DNA from: Orthonyx spaldingii
Lineage: Eukaryota; Chordata; Aves; Passeriformes; Orthonychidae
Direction: 5' to 3'
Length of the DNA stretch: 64,000 nucleotides
Assembly: GCA_013397795.1 (NCBI GenBank)
Contig: VZTJ01001433.1
Coordinates: 372,001 to 436,000 of the forward strand
Under the pieces are notes generated by a model. The model made no database searches. It was not told the origin of the DNA and saw only the letters and a list, made by a program, of their open reading frames with translations. This document shows positions 24,156 through 36,558 of the stretch, piece by piece (position 1 is the first letter of the stretch; each line of letters opens with the position of its first letter). Position numbers and translations under genes: made by a program.

Positions 24156-25930
24156 TTTTGAGCCAGACTAAAAGTTCTTGTCATTAAATTAGCTTCTTTT
24201 TTCATACATAGCCTGATGAATTTCATTACTCATACCACTTGCTTTGGAGTGATCCGTAAAATATTCAAAGACAATGGTGTAAGTTTTAACTAGCCTATTC
24301 TATATTAGGTGCAGTTAAAGGAAGACACAGACAGATCAGCCTGATGGGTTCTTACATGAAAGTAGCAAAGGAGGGAGGAAAAGAGCACACTGAAATGGGT
24401 TTTCTTATTTCCTTTGACTTCTCAAGGTATTGACAATAAGCATCTATGGTTGGCCTTGGTGTTTCCAAGGAAATAGACCCTGAACTGAACAGCAACATAA
24501 AATAAAATCATGGTAGGATCATTGTCATTAGAAGGTGTTTTAAGGTGAAAAAAACTTTAAGTTGGTAATGCTGAAAGGTAAGAGATTATTTCATGTATGT
24601 GGGTGAATGCGCATGTGGATGAAAGAGAAGTGACATGACCCCAGTCTGCCAATTGATAAGAGGCAAGAACCACCAACCATGGGGCTGGTCACACATTCTG
24701 CCTCTGCACAAGGACTATTTAGATTAGGAAATCAGGGGCTTGAATTCTGGAAAGAAGAGCAGGTGTGGGAAAAAAAGGAGTTCCCAAAGAAAGGGAACAA
24801 TCTTGGAAAAATGAAAGTGCATACCCTGGAGATCAGATGTTTGATGGAAATAAATGTCATTGAACACCCAGGACCTTGCCTAGTAACATCCAGAACTGGT
24901 GACTGAACAGTGGCAGAGCAAGAACTGCTGTGACTTTCTGCCCATCCTTCCTGGGCTGAACTTCACTACCCTGCGGGGAAGGAAATTCAAGACCTGGAAA
25001 TAAAGCCCAGAGTAAAGTGAGGGAATGAGTGTGGGATGAACAAGCAGGGTAAAAGGTTTAGTTCTGCTAATTCTTAAATAAACAACAGCATGCAGGCCCA
25101 CTATGTGTTGTAATTTTAATTTATTTCACTTGCAGTAGAAGAAAATTTCTATAATTTGTTTCTGGAAATGGCTTTTTATTATCCCAAGATGGTGTAATTT
25201 TTGGTGTACAGTGGAAAAAATCAATTGCAGACATAATTTGTTAGAAAATGTGATGCTTTGAGACTGACCCTCTCCTTGGTCACTCCTAAATGACAAATTA
25301 ATTAAATTAACCAGAAAAGACTTTAAAATAGAAGTGCAGAAAGACTGAAAAAGAAGCTTGCATTGAGCTACTCTTTTTTAGTTGTTGTTACACACTCTTT
25401 ATTTAATGGGAAATTGTTTTGGTTGACTGTGCTTCAACTTCTTTGGGGAATAAGATGGATTTCTCAGCAGAAAAAAAATCAAGTCCTTTACCATAAAGTC
25501 ACTTGGTAGCAGCCAAAGTTTGCATTGCTTCTGGAGCAACCCCAGGAGCCCCCATAACCCAGAACAGATTTCTGAGCAGCGTGTACACTGCCTGCATGTA
25601 GCCACCTAACTCAGGGCTCTGAGCCATCTCTAAGAGACACCTGTTCCCATCATTTGCTCTAACAATTAACACCAAAGTTAGATACCTAATGAACCTGACA
25701 GGGATAGCTTGGAAAACTCCACACTTTCCTCTTGCCTCTTAGAGACAGTAAGACATGGCACACCCTTCTCCACAGACACTGCTGTCACTGTGACCGGGCT
25801 CCAAACCACAGGTACCCCTGCAGAACAAGGAAGGGATCTTCTCCAGTCTGACTCCCATACACATACACCAGTTCAAAAACTAACCCCATAAAGAGGACAT
25901 GAAAGATTTATTTGGCCATCTTGGCCCATC
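24156..25930. other. Unique non-coding DNA between CR1 and LTR
   Basis: No gene or repeat family is recognised. The longest frames are about 75 codons and have no features. The GC content rises slightly from about 24600 to 25900. Short frames at 24679-24906 and 25709-25891 begin with ATG but lack codon or domain support. Confidence 0.55.
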
Positions 25931-26513
25931 TGTGCTGATTTTTGAGCTTGTGTAGGAGATTTAAACATCACAATTGCCTCCAACACTGTCAAGGCCACAG
26001 AACAGCAGGGACTTGAGATAAGCAAAGAAGACAGGAATTGGTAACAAGAAGGTGTTAATTCCAGACCAAGTGGAGTTGAGATTTGGTTAGCACATCCTAG
26101 TTAATGCATCTGAACAAAAAATTCCACTGTGGCAAACTGTGGGAAATGAAGAAACTGCTTATATACATGCCACGCCAAGTTATGGGAACATCTGTGACCA
26201 CATTGTGGATACCCAGAACTTGGACAGTATAAAGGTGATACCTCCAGAAGAATGACTCTGAGACCCCCACCAACAAGAAGAGCAGCAGCAGAAGAACCAA
26301 TGGGATGCCATCTGCATCTAAAGTTGGTGACATCTTTCTACTTAATCTCTCTCTCTCTATCTCTTCCCCTGTCCCCCTTTATTTTCTATTTCTTTCTATC
26401 TCTCTTCACCTTACATTTACTGTTAGATAAAATCCATACTATTGACTTCAGCATATGGTCTCCTTTGCACATTAATTCAGGCAGAGACACCTCTCAATAA
26501 TCTGATCATAACA
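25931..26513 (+). mobile_element. Solo LTR of a second avian endogenous retrovirus family, plus strand
   Basis: The block starts 'tgtgctgatttttgagcttg' and ends 'ctgatcataaca', giving TG...CA termini and a length near 580 bp. It has a U3-like region and a TATA box 'tataaa' at 26228-26233. A CT-rich stretch follows at 26346-26363. A degenerate poly(A)-type string 'gataaaatcc' lies about 200 bp downstream of the TATA box. The overall text matches from memory a songbird ERV LTR containing 'aattccggcagagacac' near its end; here the equivalent is 'aattcaggcagagacac'. I see no clean target duplication (flanks 'cccatc' and 'gcttgg'). No internal viral genes adjoin it. The short frames across it are incidental. 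Confidence 0.82.
26228..26233 (+). promoter_or_regulatory. TATA box of the 25931-26513 LTR
   Basis: A canonical TATAAA sits at the expected U3/R junction position, about 300 bp into the LTR. Promoter function is inferred from position. Confidence 0.5.
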
Positions 26514-29500
26514 GCTTGGGGCATCAGCAGCATGCCCCATATAAATATTTTGGCTGCAGAAATATACCAAGTGGATACACTTTGTAACTTTACACCTCCT
26601 AACACATGCAAGGTATAAAATTAGGATCTGTAACTGCTACCGCTATATGACCAAACCCAACAAAATAAGGAAAAAGCCATCTTTTTCCTCAGCATTTATC
26701 TCTCAGAAAAGGAGAGAACATGAACTGAATTGCTTTCTGAGGATACAAAATCTTGACAATCAAGTTTTACCAAGGATAATTCTTTATGGTGTTAAAATAA
26801 TGTGAATTCTTTCACAGATAAGTAGAAAAACAGTGGTTCTTTTGTTAAATATTTTGATCAAGCTTTTTCTTCAATTAATTCCCTGAGTCTTGCAAACATA
26901 AGAATGCAATTACTGCACACAAGTCGTAGCTTGAGAGGCAAAAATTGCTGTGTCCTTCTGTCAGCTATCCAGGTAGCTCAGGGCAGTCTTACACACATCA
27001 ACAAATAGCTATAAATGTACTTGCCTGCCCACACTCTGTAAAACTAGGCCATAGACTTTTGGAGCCAAGAAAGGTGATTATCATTTAGAAACACTGCTTT
27101 TAGAGTATAGAAAACAGAGGAGATTCAGTGCTTTCTGGAAAATTTCACTAGGATAAGAGTATCACACTCAAAAATCCTAGGTAAGCCTTTGGAGCTTGCT
27201 CAATCTGCTCTCAACACATTAATGGGCAGATGCAGACCTGAGTGTTTGCTGGGGACATTGCTGAAGCCCTTCCTGCAGGAGCAACATGGGCAAGAAAACC
27301 ACCCAGTGCTCACAGAGAGCCTGGTGATCCCTGAAGGGACTATATGGAATAGGAAAGGGCTGGAATAGTATAAGTTTCTGAAAGTCCTGTTTAAGCATCC
27401 TAGCAATAAAACATTTACAAAAGGGGGCAGAGGGAAGAGGAAAAAAAGGTACTTATATTTGGCATGCAAGCATATCTGAGACCACTGCTTCCTTGTTGTG
27501 CTACTGTGACATTCTCACTCAGGCAGTGTGGTTTGGTTTGGTTTAACACATGCCATGTGTACTTTTTGCAGGTAAGTCCACTGCATCTTTTTCCTAAATT
27601 AGCAAGGGTAAGCCTGTAGAGCATACACAGAAAATCAGTGTGCAAGAAAAATGTGTGTACAACCTTCAGTGTAAGACGGAAAATTCCAATAACAGAATTC
27701 TAGATAAGCCCCCATGTTTTTTCTAAGGTTTTCCTTAGAAACAGAGGAAACTGTCAAAATGTTTATTAAAAAAAACTCAACAATCCCACCACATTTTAGT
27801 GCTTTTTAAGTAATGATTACTGACAGCCTTTTATCTTAAGTTCTTTCAGCTCTCAGTATGTAAAGCCAGCCATAGACTTAGAACATAAATTTCTCTGTGT
27901 ATACAAGCTCTTTGTATAAAATGCAGATTAGTATTGTTGCAGCTGTATGCCTATCCTTGTTTAAAAAAATACCTTCAAACTGCTTTAGCATTGACTAGTC
28001 AACTCATATATTAATGTAAGTATACATGAGACTGTGGGTATATTTTAAAAAAGCTTACTTATAATGTTGGTACTGAAATAGACATAGAAAAACTATATCA
28101 GAGATAAGACACTAAATTGAGACCCTTAAATGTGTTTTTCATCTAGCATTAGATGGAAAAATTAATATTCTAAAAGTTATTACAGGCATATTTTATAACA
28201 GATATTAATAAATTACCTCTGTAGCATTGCCTCCCAAGAATAAGTAGTTTTATACAAAATCAAAACAAAATCCCCCACTCCTTTTTGATTAACCTCATCA
28301 ACAAGAAAAGCATTTATGCAGCTGCAGTGATCTTGAACTGAGCTTGCCTGAGCTGGGACTTTCACAAATTTAAATTTCAGAACAAAATGCTCAATTTTTG
28401 GTAAAAAAAAAATGAAAAATTTTCAGAATGACATCACTTACCAAAATCTTGATGTGTAAGTCATGCCTATCTCTGCTGTTGCCTTTGGAACAATAACCAG
28501 TCTTGGAAAACATCATAAGAGGGAGGTAGATCATACATTTTTACATATTTATGAAGCAATTCATGGAAATTTCATATCACTGGACAATGCTGTTACTTTA
28601 AGTTGTAAACCAGAAGGTAAATCGATGCAGTGGAAAACTTCCCTATGGGACAAGAAGAAAGAGGATGTCTACTAAGCAAAATATTTAGTACTTTCAAAGA
28701 CATCACGAAGAATGGGCATCAGACTGAAAGGATCTCAGGCCTTGTTCCTCTACAACAGCATTGTCAATGCTTCCTCATCGCACTAGGTAAGAAATACATA
28801 ATACATGACTCTCTTACTCCTAATGCTGGACTTATAGTGCAGCCAGGCAGGTTTATCCTTTTAAAAAAAGCAACTGAAAATGAACAAACAAACAGAAAAC
28901 TGGTAAAAAACCATAATAGTGCTCCTTTGCACTGTAAGGTGCAAAGCTCTGAACCAAATCAAGGTGCAGGTCAAGCAATCTATTTTTCAGTAAATATCCC
29001 CATTCACAACTCTAAGAATTCCTATAGAAAAAAAAATCAATGCTTGACCATAGTCCAAGATTCTACCGAATAGTTTGTGCTGGCTACTCTAACCTGAGAC
29101 TTTATTATTAAGAAAATGTGGCTACTGCTTTCACAGGTTGCGGATCCCCCGAGAGGAGAAGTTAGATAAAGAGCAGAGAGGTAAAAAAATATTAAAAAGA
29201 AACACCAGGCTTTTAGAATTTTCACTTAGAATTTAAAAGGCATCTGACTGGCATAAATTGATGGAATTGTGCTTGTGATGTTGGGCCTGACATCAGTTGA
29301 GGATTGAAGTGATGTTTTTCCTGTATTGTGGACTGCTAAAATTGTATTCTCACTGTGTCTATCTGGTTTTGTGACACTATAATGTCCTTGTCCTGATGCT
29401 GCAGCATAAAAACTGAATGGCTCTTTAACTACAAAATTAATTGGACTTTCATCTCATATAGTACATCTTCATTAATGCTAAATAGGTTAATTATTATAAA

Positions 29501-30237
29501 AAAATTACCATAAATAATATAGGGATTAATAATTTAATGCCTATAAAAGTATTGCCATTTTTCATAGAATCTTCTGTATAAAGCTTACCTAATCACCATT
29601 TGGATTTCCCAAAAAATTGCATACGCCATAGGCCAAGGTTTGCTCTGTCCTTATTTTGCACATTGAAAGTTCCTGTTACACTAATATATGTCCTAAGAAT
29701 GGGACTAGCTTTGCCTGTCATAGCCCTGCACCTGGGAATTACACAAGCATTTAGGAGTTCCCACTTTAGGAACTGACTCTATAGCAGATTCCTTGTCTTT
29801 AAGTAAATGTTACTTATTCAGAAATGCTCTAAGTCAGAATATAGGTTTCAATCCTGAACCTAGTCCAAGTCTAACGGTATGAGTGACTTTATGCATAAGA
29901 AAACAATTTTTTACATGGACATCAGATATTGTCTGGCACTGATATCTTACTGCTTTTGGGAAAGGCCTAAGACGAATGAATTCTGTTATTGGTTTGGATG
30001 TCTGGGTGAAATTTCCCATTCATTTATTCCTCATCTTGTCATTGCCTGTGAAAAAATGGCAATTAATTTTTCTTCCAGTCATCATCTACCTTCACTATTT
30101 AGAACATAAACTGAAAGCTGAGAAGGTAAAGGGGAGGTCTCTAGATGTGTCCTGTTCTCATACTCTTCCCTAAACATCCTCTTCTGTCTTCTGTCATAGG
30201 GTGCAGGATTCTGTATTCCTTTGGTCTACCTCGCTTG
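26514..30237. other. Unique AT-rich non-coding DNA, no gene recognised
   Basis: No recognised repeat or gene. Positions 27561-27577 contain a polypyrimidine-AG followed directly by a consensus donor and are listed separately. Positions 28463-29073 are open over two overlapping plus-strand frames of 70 and 147 codons, with no domain I recognise. A slightly GC-richer part occurs around 27190-27360. Confidence 0.55.
27561..27577 (+). promoter_or_regulatory. Possible recursive splice site (acceptor fused to donor)
   Basis: The string 'actttttgcag' is followed immediately by 'gtaagt', so an AG acceptor at 27571 abuts a perfect GTAAGT donor at 27572-27577. Such zero-length exons are used for stepwise removal of very long introns in vertebrates. 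This would only be meaningful if the window lies inside a plus-strand intron, which the sequence cannot tell. The polypyrimidine tract is short, so chance is a real alternative. Confidence 0.22.
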
Positions 30238-30491
30238 ACTTTAAACTGAAAAGGGATAGGTTGAGATTAGATATTAGGAATAAACTTTTTACTCTGTAGG
30301 TGGTGAGGCACTGGAACAGGTTGTCCAGAGAAGCTGTGAATGCTCCATTCCTGGAAGTGTTCAAGGCCAGGTTGGATAGGGCTTTGAACCTGGTCTAGTG
30401 GAAGTTGTCCCTGTCCAATTCAGGGGAGTTGGAACTAGATGATCTTTAAGATCACTTCCACCTCAAAAAATTCTATTATTTTGCGATTCTA
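30238..30491 (+). mobile_element. CR1 LINE 3' end, plus strand
   Basis: The fragment runs from 'gactttaaactgaaaagg' through 'gagattagatattaggaa', 'ggtgaggcactggaacag', 'ccaggttggatagggc' and 'ggaactagatgatcttta' to a tail of 'attctattattttgcgattc'. All the standard CR1 3' blocks occur in the right order, making this the most complete typical CR1 tail in the window. It is truncated at 5' and carries no coding sequence. The terminal octamers have drifted. Confidence 0.95.
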
Positions 30492-33446
30492 GTACAAAGC
30501 TGAATGGCTGAAAAACATAAATTAAATATTGCCTTTACATGCAAGAAAGAACTGAAGAACAAAAGGGACTTGAAAAATGAGGATCTGGGACCTTGTGCCA
30601 CCTGGAATAAAAGGAAAACAAACCTGACAGAAATCAGAAATGAATTTTCCTCCCAATTGTGCACAACATAGAGCTATTAGTTATAACAACATAGTTTTCC
30701 AGAAGTACATTCACACAAAACCAGCAGGACTGGAGCTCGAGATAACACATGCACAAAATCCATTAGCAATTTGTAAGAGCTGAACCATGCTGACAGACTA
30801 ATTCCTCTAAACAACAGTTCTGGGCTGAGCTGTGCAGCGCTCGCCCAGCACATCACTGTGCAGCACTGGCAGGCCTGGCACTACCTGCCACGAGCACCTC
30901 TAGAAATGTCAGTAAATAACACCTTTTTTTCTACTGCTGTTGACAGAAGTGCCCAAAGAGCTCAGGTGTGTATTATATAGGCATACACCAACATTTAACA
31001 TGCCAAAGGGCAAGGGAGGTGGTGACTACCTCTCTCTTTCCTTCACTCTGGAGGGAATAATGCTCTCTACCCTGTGGTTTACCCCCACTGCAGGGAACAG
31101 CTAAGGCTGGAGACAGGTGCCCTCCACTTCCTGCAGCCAGGGCGGTAGTTCTTCCCTCTCTGCTCCACGGCTTGCTGGAGCAGGGAATAACAAGGCTGTG
31201 GGGCCAATGAGTCAGAAATCCTTTTCATGCTGTTGACAGAAACTCAATGTAATTTTCTGACAAAAAATAACATGCACTCTAGCCAGCTGAAATATACTGG
31301 TAATATCTCTGTAGGTATACATTACAGAAATAGCATACATTTCCTGTAGGCATCTGACAAGAAGTTTAGCTGAACTGTACCAGTTCCTGGTAATGAGTCT
31401 GAAGGAAGATCCCTGGATCCCAGAAACTGGGGAAATTGACAGAGTGGCCAACAGTTTCAAAATCAAAGCACACTTTTTGTGCCTTGGTATCAGGCAGTCA
31501 AGCTGTGATAAGAGATTTTGATTTCATGATGTGCTGAGCATGTCTGAAAATCGAGCTCCTCTGTGGTACTTCAAACTGGACAGGAAGAACCAGGGGGCCC
31601 TAAAGTTAACCTAACCACAATTCATGTCAAAATTTCACCTTTTTAACATATCTTCTACCTATCTTATACAATTACCACTTCCAGTACATACACTAAGAGA
31701 CAAGAAAAAGGAATTTAAAATGCAGCTTTATTAGCCTCATAAAATAATACTAATTTTTTACTATTCTCATATGAAAATCCAAAGAATTTCTGTTATAAAG
31801 AGAACTGGCTTTTCAAATCACAGGTTATACTCCAATTAATATGGAATTACTATGTTCTGATAAAATATGTGATGTGCAATATGTAATAAAAGAGGCTTAT
31901 TTAAAGGATAAGAGCGATACCATACAATACTTCACAGTATTTTTCATTATTTTAAAAGAGTTGTTTTAGCTCTTTCTTCAATAGTTAATCTTCAGAGAGA
32001 GGCAAAAAGAATGTGACTACAATTACACGGCTCTTGTTTGTGTAGGCACATTAATTCATTATTGCTGAATTGTTGGTGACCGATGAATTTGTAACACTAC
32101 TATTTGGTTTAAGTAAAGGAAAATTAGAACATTTTGTTTAAGTGTCCTATATATCCAAATAATTATTCAAATGCAATGACAAGGTGTAGGTTCTTGATAC
32201 AATCTAAGACAAGAATAATGTTTTAAATGTAAAAAGCATATAAAATTTTCTGTAACCTTGGTATCACTGTAGCTAAATCTTCAATACAGCCACAGTGTAA
32301 GACAAAAAGAAAGATCTCATCTTTGAGTCGGTGGCAGAAAAAGAAAAAAAGGAATGAAGAAAAAAAGTGCTCACCTGCTTTACAAAGGGATATCCAAACC
32401 CTTAAAAATATTTCTATCAAATATTTGAGCTTTTTTTCCCAAAATCTTAGATGCAGCTGTGTTTTGTGCAGCTGTGGTACAAAGAAGGAACTGAAGATAG
32501 GTTTTGGGAGCAGATACATGAGATGTTCCTTCTACCACACACAGTGTAGGATTTGGAAGCAAATGTATCTAACACCATCAGCAGAAAAGGGGTTATATTG
32601 AAAGAAAAATGTAGTCTACATTACATTTCTCATTTTGAAATTTTTTTTCAGAAATTTTCCTTTTATGGTCAAATTGCCTTTTTTGAATATTAGTAACATG
32701 AACTTGGAGGGCCAAAAAGTTCTTCCATTCAGGTTTTTTTTTCTCTTTTAATTTGTTTAAGACCTCTAACCAAATTAATTCTTCATAAAATGTCATGAAT
32801 AACTTTTCAACTTAATGGTACATTCACTTCATTATTTATTTTTTTTTTCAGCTTTGTTTTAATTGTGTTTTTGTAGTTGCTTTTGCTTCTCTTTCCCTCT
32901 CTTTCAAATAAGACTTTACTTTTATCTCTCAAACATTCATACAGGTTAGGAAAACAGCTTCTTAAGTTTACACTATTTGCTATTGAAAATATTTGTTTCA
33001 CTTTTTATTTCAGGGTATACAGAAAAAGTGGGAAATAAACCTCTTACAAAAGAGACATTTCCCTACATTTTCTTACTAAATCCTAAAACAACTTAGTATA
33101 AGAGGAGCATCTGTGCTTAGACCAGAGTTTTTTAGCCATTTTCTCACCATTTCATAACTTAATGCTGAAGAAAACACTACCACATACATGGCAGAGCAAA
33201 TGAACTGCAATTCTTGCCTAGCAGCTCAAGTATATCTATTTCAAATACAGAGAATGCAGAAAATATTCTGAAGTCCTCAGAATTCAGAGTATAGCAATGT
33301 AAAAATAAATATCAGGCAGGTGTCCACTGTACAGGTTTTGGAGGATGAGGTCATGAGCATAGGGCAAGGTCATGAGCATAAACAGACATGATGTTTACCC
33401 TGTGCACAATTGCTGAAGTAGAAAGGGGACTTTGTTTTCTATGGAC
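30492..33446. other. Unique non-coding DNA, no gene recognised
   Basis: No gene is recognised. About 30820-31210 is GC-richer than its surroundings, with several short pyrimidine or purine runs, and might be a decayed repeat. Positions 32323-32360 are A-rich. Positions 33348-33380 contain two copies of a 14-bp unit starting 'aggtcatgag' at 19-bp spacing. Open frames up to 98 codons have no support. Confidence 0.55.
33348..33380 (+). repeat. Short direct repeat, 14 bp at 19-bp spacing
   Basis: 'aggtcatgagcata' occurs at 33348-33361 and again at 33367-33380. Each copy contains a nuclear-receptor-like 'aggtca' half-site, which makes a tandem half-site arrangement with wide spacing. It lies about 65 bp upstream of the LTR fragment. 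Confidence 0.85.
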
Positions 33447-33815
33447 TGTATTGGGTTTGTGTGGCAAGGAGCCCTGGACCTGAGGTTTCCCTGCAGCGGG
33501 TGGTGCAGGCCAGGGGGAAGTAGCTGTGTCCCTGCCACCCATGGAGGTCCACAGGGGAGCAGAAATCCACCTGCAGTCCCTGGAGAACCCCATGACAGAG
33601 TAACTCATGCCCAAAGGAGGCTGTGATCCTGTGGGAAGCCCATGCTGGAGCAGATTTGTGAAAGGACCTGTGGACCTATGGAGAGAGGATCTCATTCTGG
33701 AGTAAGTTTTCTGGCAGGGCTTGTGACCCTGCAGGAGACCCATGCTGGAGCAACCAGTTCCTAAAGGACTGCGCCCCATAGAAGGGACCCATACTGGAAC
33801 AGTTCTGTGAGATTT
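33447..33815 (+). mobile_element. 5' and central part of an avian ERV LTR, 3' truncated
   Basis: It starts 'tgtattgggtttgtgtggca', sharing its first nine bases with the 5724 LTR but then diverging, so it is a related but different LTR type. Its body has irregular internal repeats built around 'cccatgctggagcag' and variants (near 33640, 33745 and 33790). I recall this as a hallmark of a long, repeat-bearing ERV LTR common in songbirds. The U3 start seems internally deleted relative to that memory, and sequence homology fades after about 33815, so the 3' end with TATA or poly(A) is missing. The flank before it is 'tggac'. The 142-codon minus-strand open frame across it (33351-33779) is an effect of the internal repeats and not a gene. 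Confidence 0.8.
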
Positions 33816-34080
33816 ATTTTTACACGTTCATTTAGGTTCTCTATTTTGAAAACTATTTTGTTTTAGTAGTATGTTTCTGTCTTAATAAACCAATCTTTAA
33901 TTATTAGAAGCATTTTGGTGGGTTTGGTTGGCTCACTTTAGAAAAGCATTAGTTTCATGTCAGGACAAGAGCTGACTCCTGGTCTCTTTAAACAAACAAA
34001 CAACTTCAGTCCACCTCCAGGGACACAGATATGTACTAAAGAGGGGCTTGTTGTTTTAGAACAAAAGTAGAATTGAATGG

Positions 34081-34450
34081 AATATGTTACCTAGGCAACA
34101 AAACATCTGAGCAGAGGTAAATTATAGAAAAATCTGGCCAGCAGGGAATGAGTCTGGTGATAATGTCAGAGAAAGAAGCAAGGCCACTGTAATAGAAAGA
34201 GAATAAACCAGAATACTCCAGAATTGAGCAAACATTTTAGAAACAAACCCCTGCTAATTTTACCCAGAGGTAAAAAGGTATAAAACTTACTTCACCGCAT
34301 TGTTTTACAGCTTGGTCTATATTGATGAGGCTACTTTTGAAGGACGCTCTTCCCTGTGTTTGTTTTCATCAACTTGCAATCCTTTCAGGATACTCACCAG
34401 TGTTATGCACAGCTTCTAATAAAGAGGAAGAGGCTTGCAGAAATAGCATA
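34081..34450 (+). mobile_element. Possible unclassified LTR
   Basis: A TATA box 'tataaaa' (34279-34285) is followed 139 bp later by AATAAA (34418-34423), the spacing of an LTR R region. The sequence between contains 'ggacgctcttccctgtg', which reads like retroviral R/U5. Upstream sequence is purine-rich like some U3 regions. I cannot define TG...CA termini or target duplications, and the family is not recognised, so this is a candidate only. An ordinary chance pair of motifs is possible. Confidence 0.3.
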
Positions 34451-34988
34451 ATCTAAATTTTTTTTTTTTAAATTGTGTTCCTGATAAAGTCAATGTCAAA
34501 GTTTGCATGGACTTTAATTAGGTGAAGATATCAGTGTTTTAAGACCAAATTCAAAGTCATTAAGCTCTGGGGAAGGCTTACATTGAAGAAGGCTGGCTTT
34601 GCCAATATTGATTTAGGCCACGGCTGAGAATAAGTTCCTTACTGAAATACGCTTTTATAATATCAAGAGGGGTTAAATTAACACTGCTTTCAACTTCTGA
34701 ATATTTTCTAGCTTCGTACCTTTCAAATGAGTACAGAAAAGCAGTTTTAAAACAACAACAACAAAGCATCTCATTATGGAGTAAAAAAGGAGTTTCTATG
34801 ACTAAGAAATAAAAAGATTTCATACATCAAGTCACTTGCACATATAATGAGACTGGAGGAAATAAAAAGACAAAATTTATTTTATCTTGGCATTGATGCT
34901 GAAGAACTATTTGAATAGAGGAGCAATGACATATTTAGTGTCACATCTGTTCATCTGCATGTGGTAATCTAAGGATCCTGTCAGTGCT

Positions 34989-35050
34989 GCGTGTCAAGAC
35001 TTTATACGCGTGCGCTCGTGGGTGTGTGGGCGAGATGTGTGTATATATAC
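34989..35050. repeat. Degenerate CG/TG/TA alternating tract
   Basis: 'tatacgcgtgcgc' at 35003-35015 and 'atgtgtgtatatatac' at 35035-35050 are strictly alternating purine-pyrimidine runs. At least six CpGs lie in this tract. It is probably an old TG/CG microsatellite and has Z-DNA potential. Confidence 0.6.
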
Positions 35051-36041
35051 AACAGAAGAAATAAGAGGAACAAAAGGAGAGAATCGAAATACGTATCATG
35101 GATAATGTGATTGACAAAGAAAAAGATAAACAAAGCATAGAGAAATCAAATTGACATCATTTTTCTATTTACCACGTTCAAAAATAACCCATTTTCATGT
35201 GAGAATGAGATTAGAAATCGAGACAGATCAAAAAACAGCCTGTCAGTTAATGGCATAGCCGGCTAAGTTAAGACCTTGCAAATTTTAATAAGTGTGTTGG
35301 CCCTGTACAAATTCTTTTTAAGATAGTGACAAACTGTCTGAAAGGAAATAAGATGACATTTTTCATACTGATTATATTGCTTACAATTAGGTATATGCCA
35401 ATCCTCCCCTTCCTCACCACACCATCCCCATTCCCCAGAGCACCACTCAAAACAAACTGAAATTTGCAATTTTTCTGTATATAAAGAATATTCATTATTA
35501 GCAAGTAGGCAGAGATTACAGATGATTCTTTTGTCGTTTATGTCCACTGACAGTACTTGTTGTTAGGCTAGAGAGAGCATTTTGAGGTGGTGTACAATGA
35601 AGCAGCTGAAAGGCTGTTAGTCACACTGAGCTCTTCAGTTGAATTTTTTGCAATAGTAGTATGGAAGAAAAATTGCTGCTGTGTCAGCTCACTGAATGTA
35701 AATCACTGAAAGAAGGAAAATGTTATAATGCAACCCTTGGGAATAGAGAAGGTCAGAGATGAAGCAAAAGGAAATTCTAACAAGTATGTGATTAGCAAAC
35801 TTTTGAATCTTATGCAATCTAAATCTGGCCTTCCTTATAAGTAACTTCTTCTGTACTGTGTCATTCTTGGAGAATCCATCTGGCCTGACTCTGCAGTCAG
35901 CTAGGACATTTAGTTATTGGGGAATCTCTATTTTTTCATGTCTCACTTTTCTGAGAGAGGGTTTAGGCTTGGGGAAGGTGAGGAAGGACAGGTTGATGGA
36001 CAAGAGCAAAATCATGAAGGTTTGCCTTTCCTTCTTCTTTA

Positions 36042-36066
36042 TTTTTTTTTTTGTTTGTTTGTTTTT
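36042..36066 (+). repeat. T-rich simple repeat with TTTG units
   Basis: A T11 run is followed by three GTTT steps. It is low-complexity sequence. Confidence 0.85.
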
Positions 36067-36483
36067 AATTGGGCAGATGGTATATTTGTGAAAGAATTTC
36101 CCTGTTACTTTTTGACCAAATGACAGAAAACTAAATTATTTCCTTAGTCACTTCCAATCCTACATGTCCCCTATTCAGCAAAGCAACCAAGTGCCAAAAT
36201 CTGAATACTAAACTCAGGTCAAAGCTTGCTAAATTCAGTGTAGGACTTTCTACTGAATCAGAGCTCTCCATATCTGCCAGAACATAATTAAATAAGTATT
36301 TAAAACTAGATGCAATAAATATTCCTAAAACACCAGTTGTGTAAATATCTACTTTATTGTTTATGAATGGTATGTCTTTCTTAAGGTCTTGACCTCATTG
36401 GGAAACCTGTTTTCAAGGAGATGTGTGCGGATAAAGGATATTGAATGAAGTGATTGTAAATACATTATTCATTTCTTGTCATT

Positions 36484-36558
36484 ACTGATGACCTTATGTG
36501 TAACTTGTGAGTGACAGAACATAGCACAGCTATGAATGATTGTTGTGAGGTCATCAGT
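36484..36558. repeat. Perfect 11-bp inverted repeat with 53-bp loop
   Basis: 'actgatgacct' at 36484-36494 is the exact reverse complement of 'aggtcatcagt' at 36548-36558. The arms contain the nuclear-receptor half-site AGGTCA. The loop is unique AT-rich DNA. No transposon family is recognised; it could be a paired factor-binding site or chance. Confidence 0.6.
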
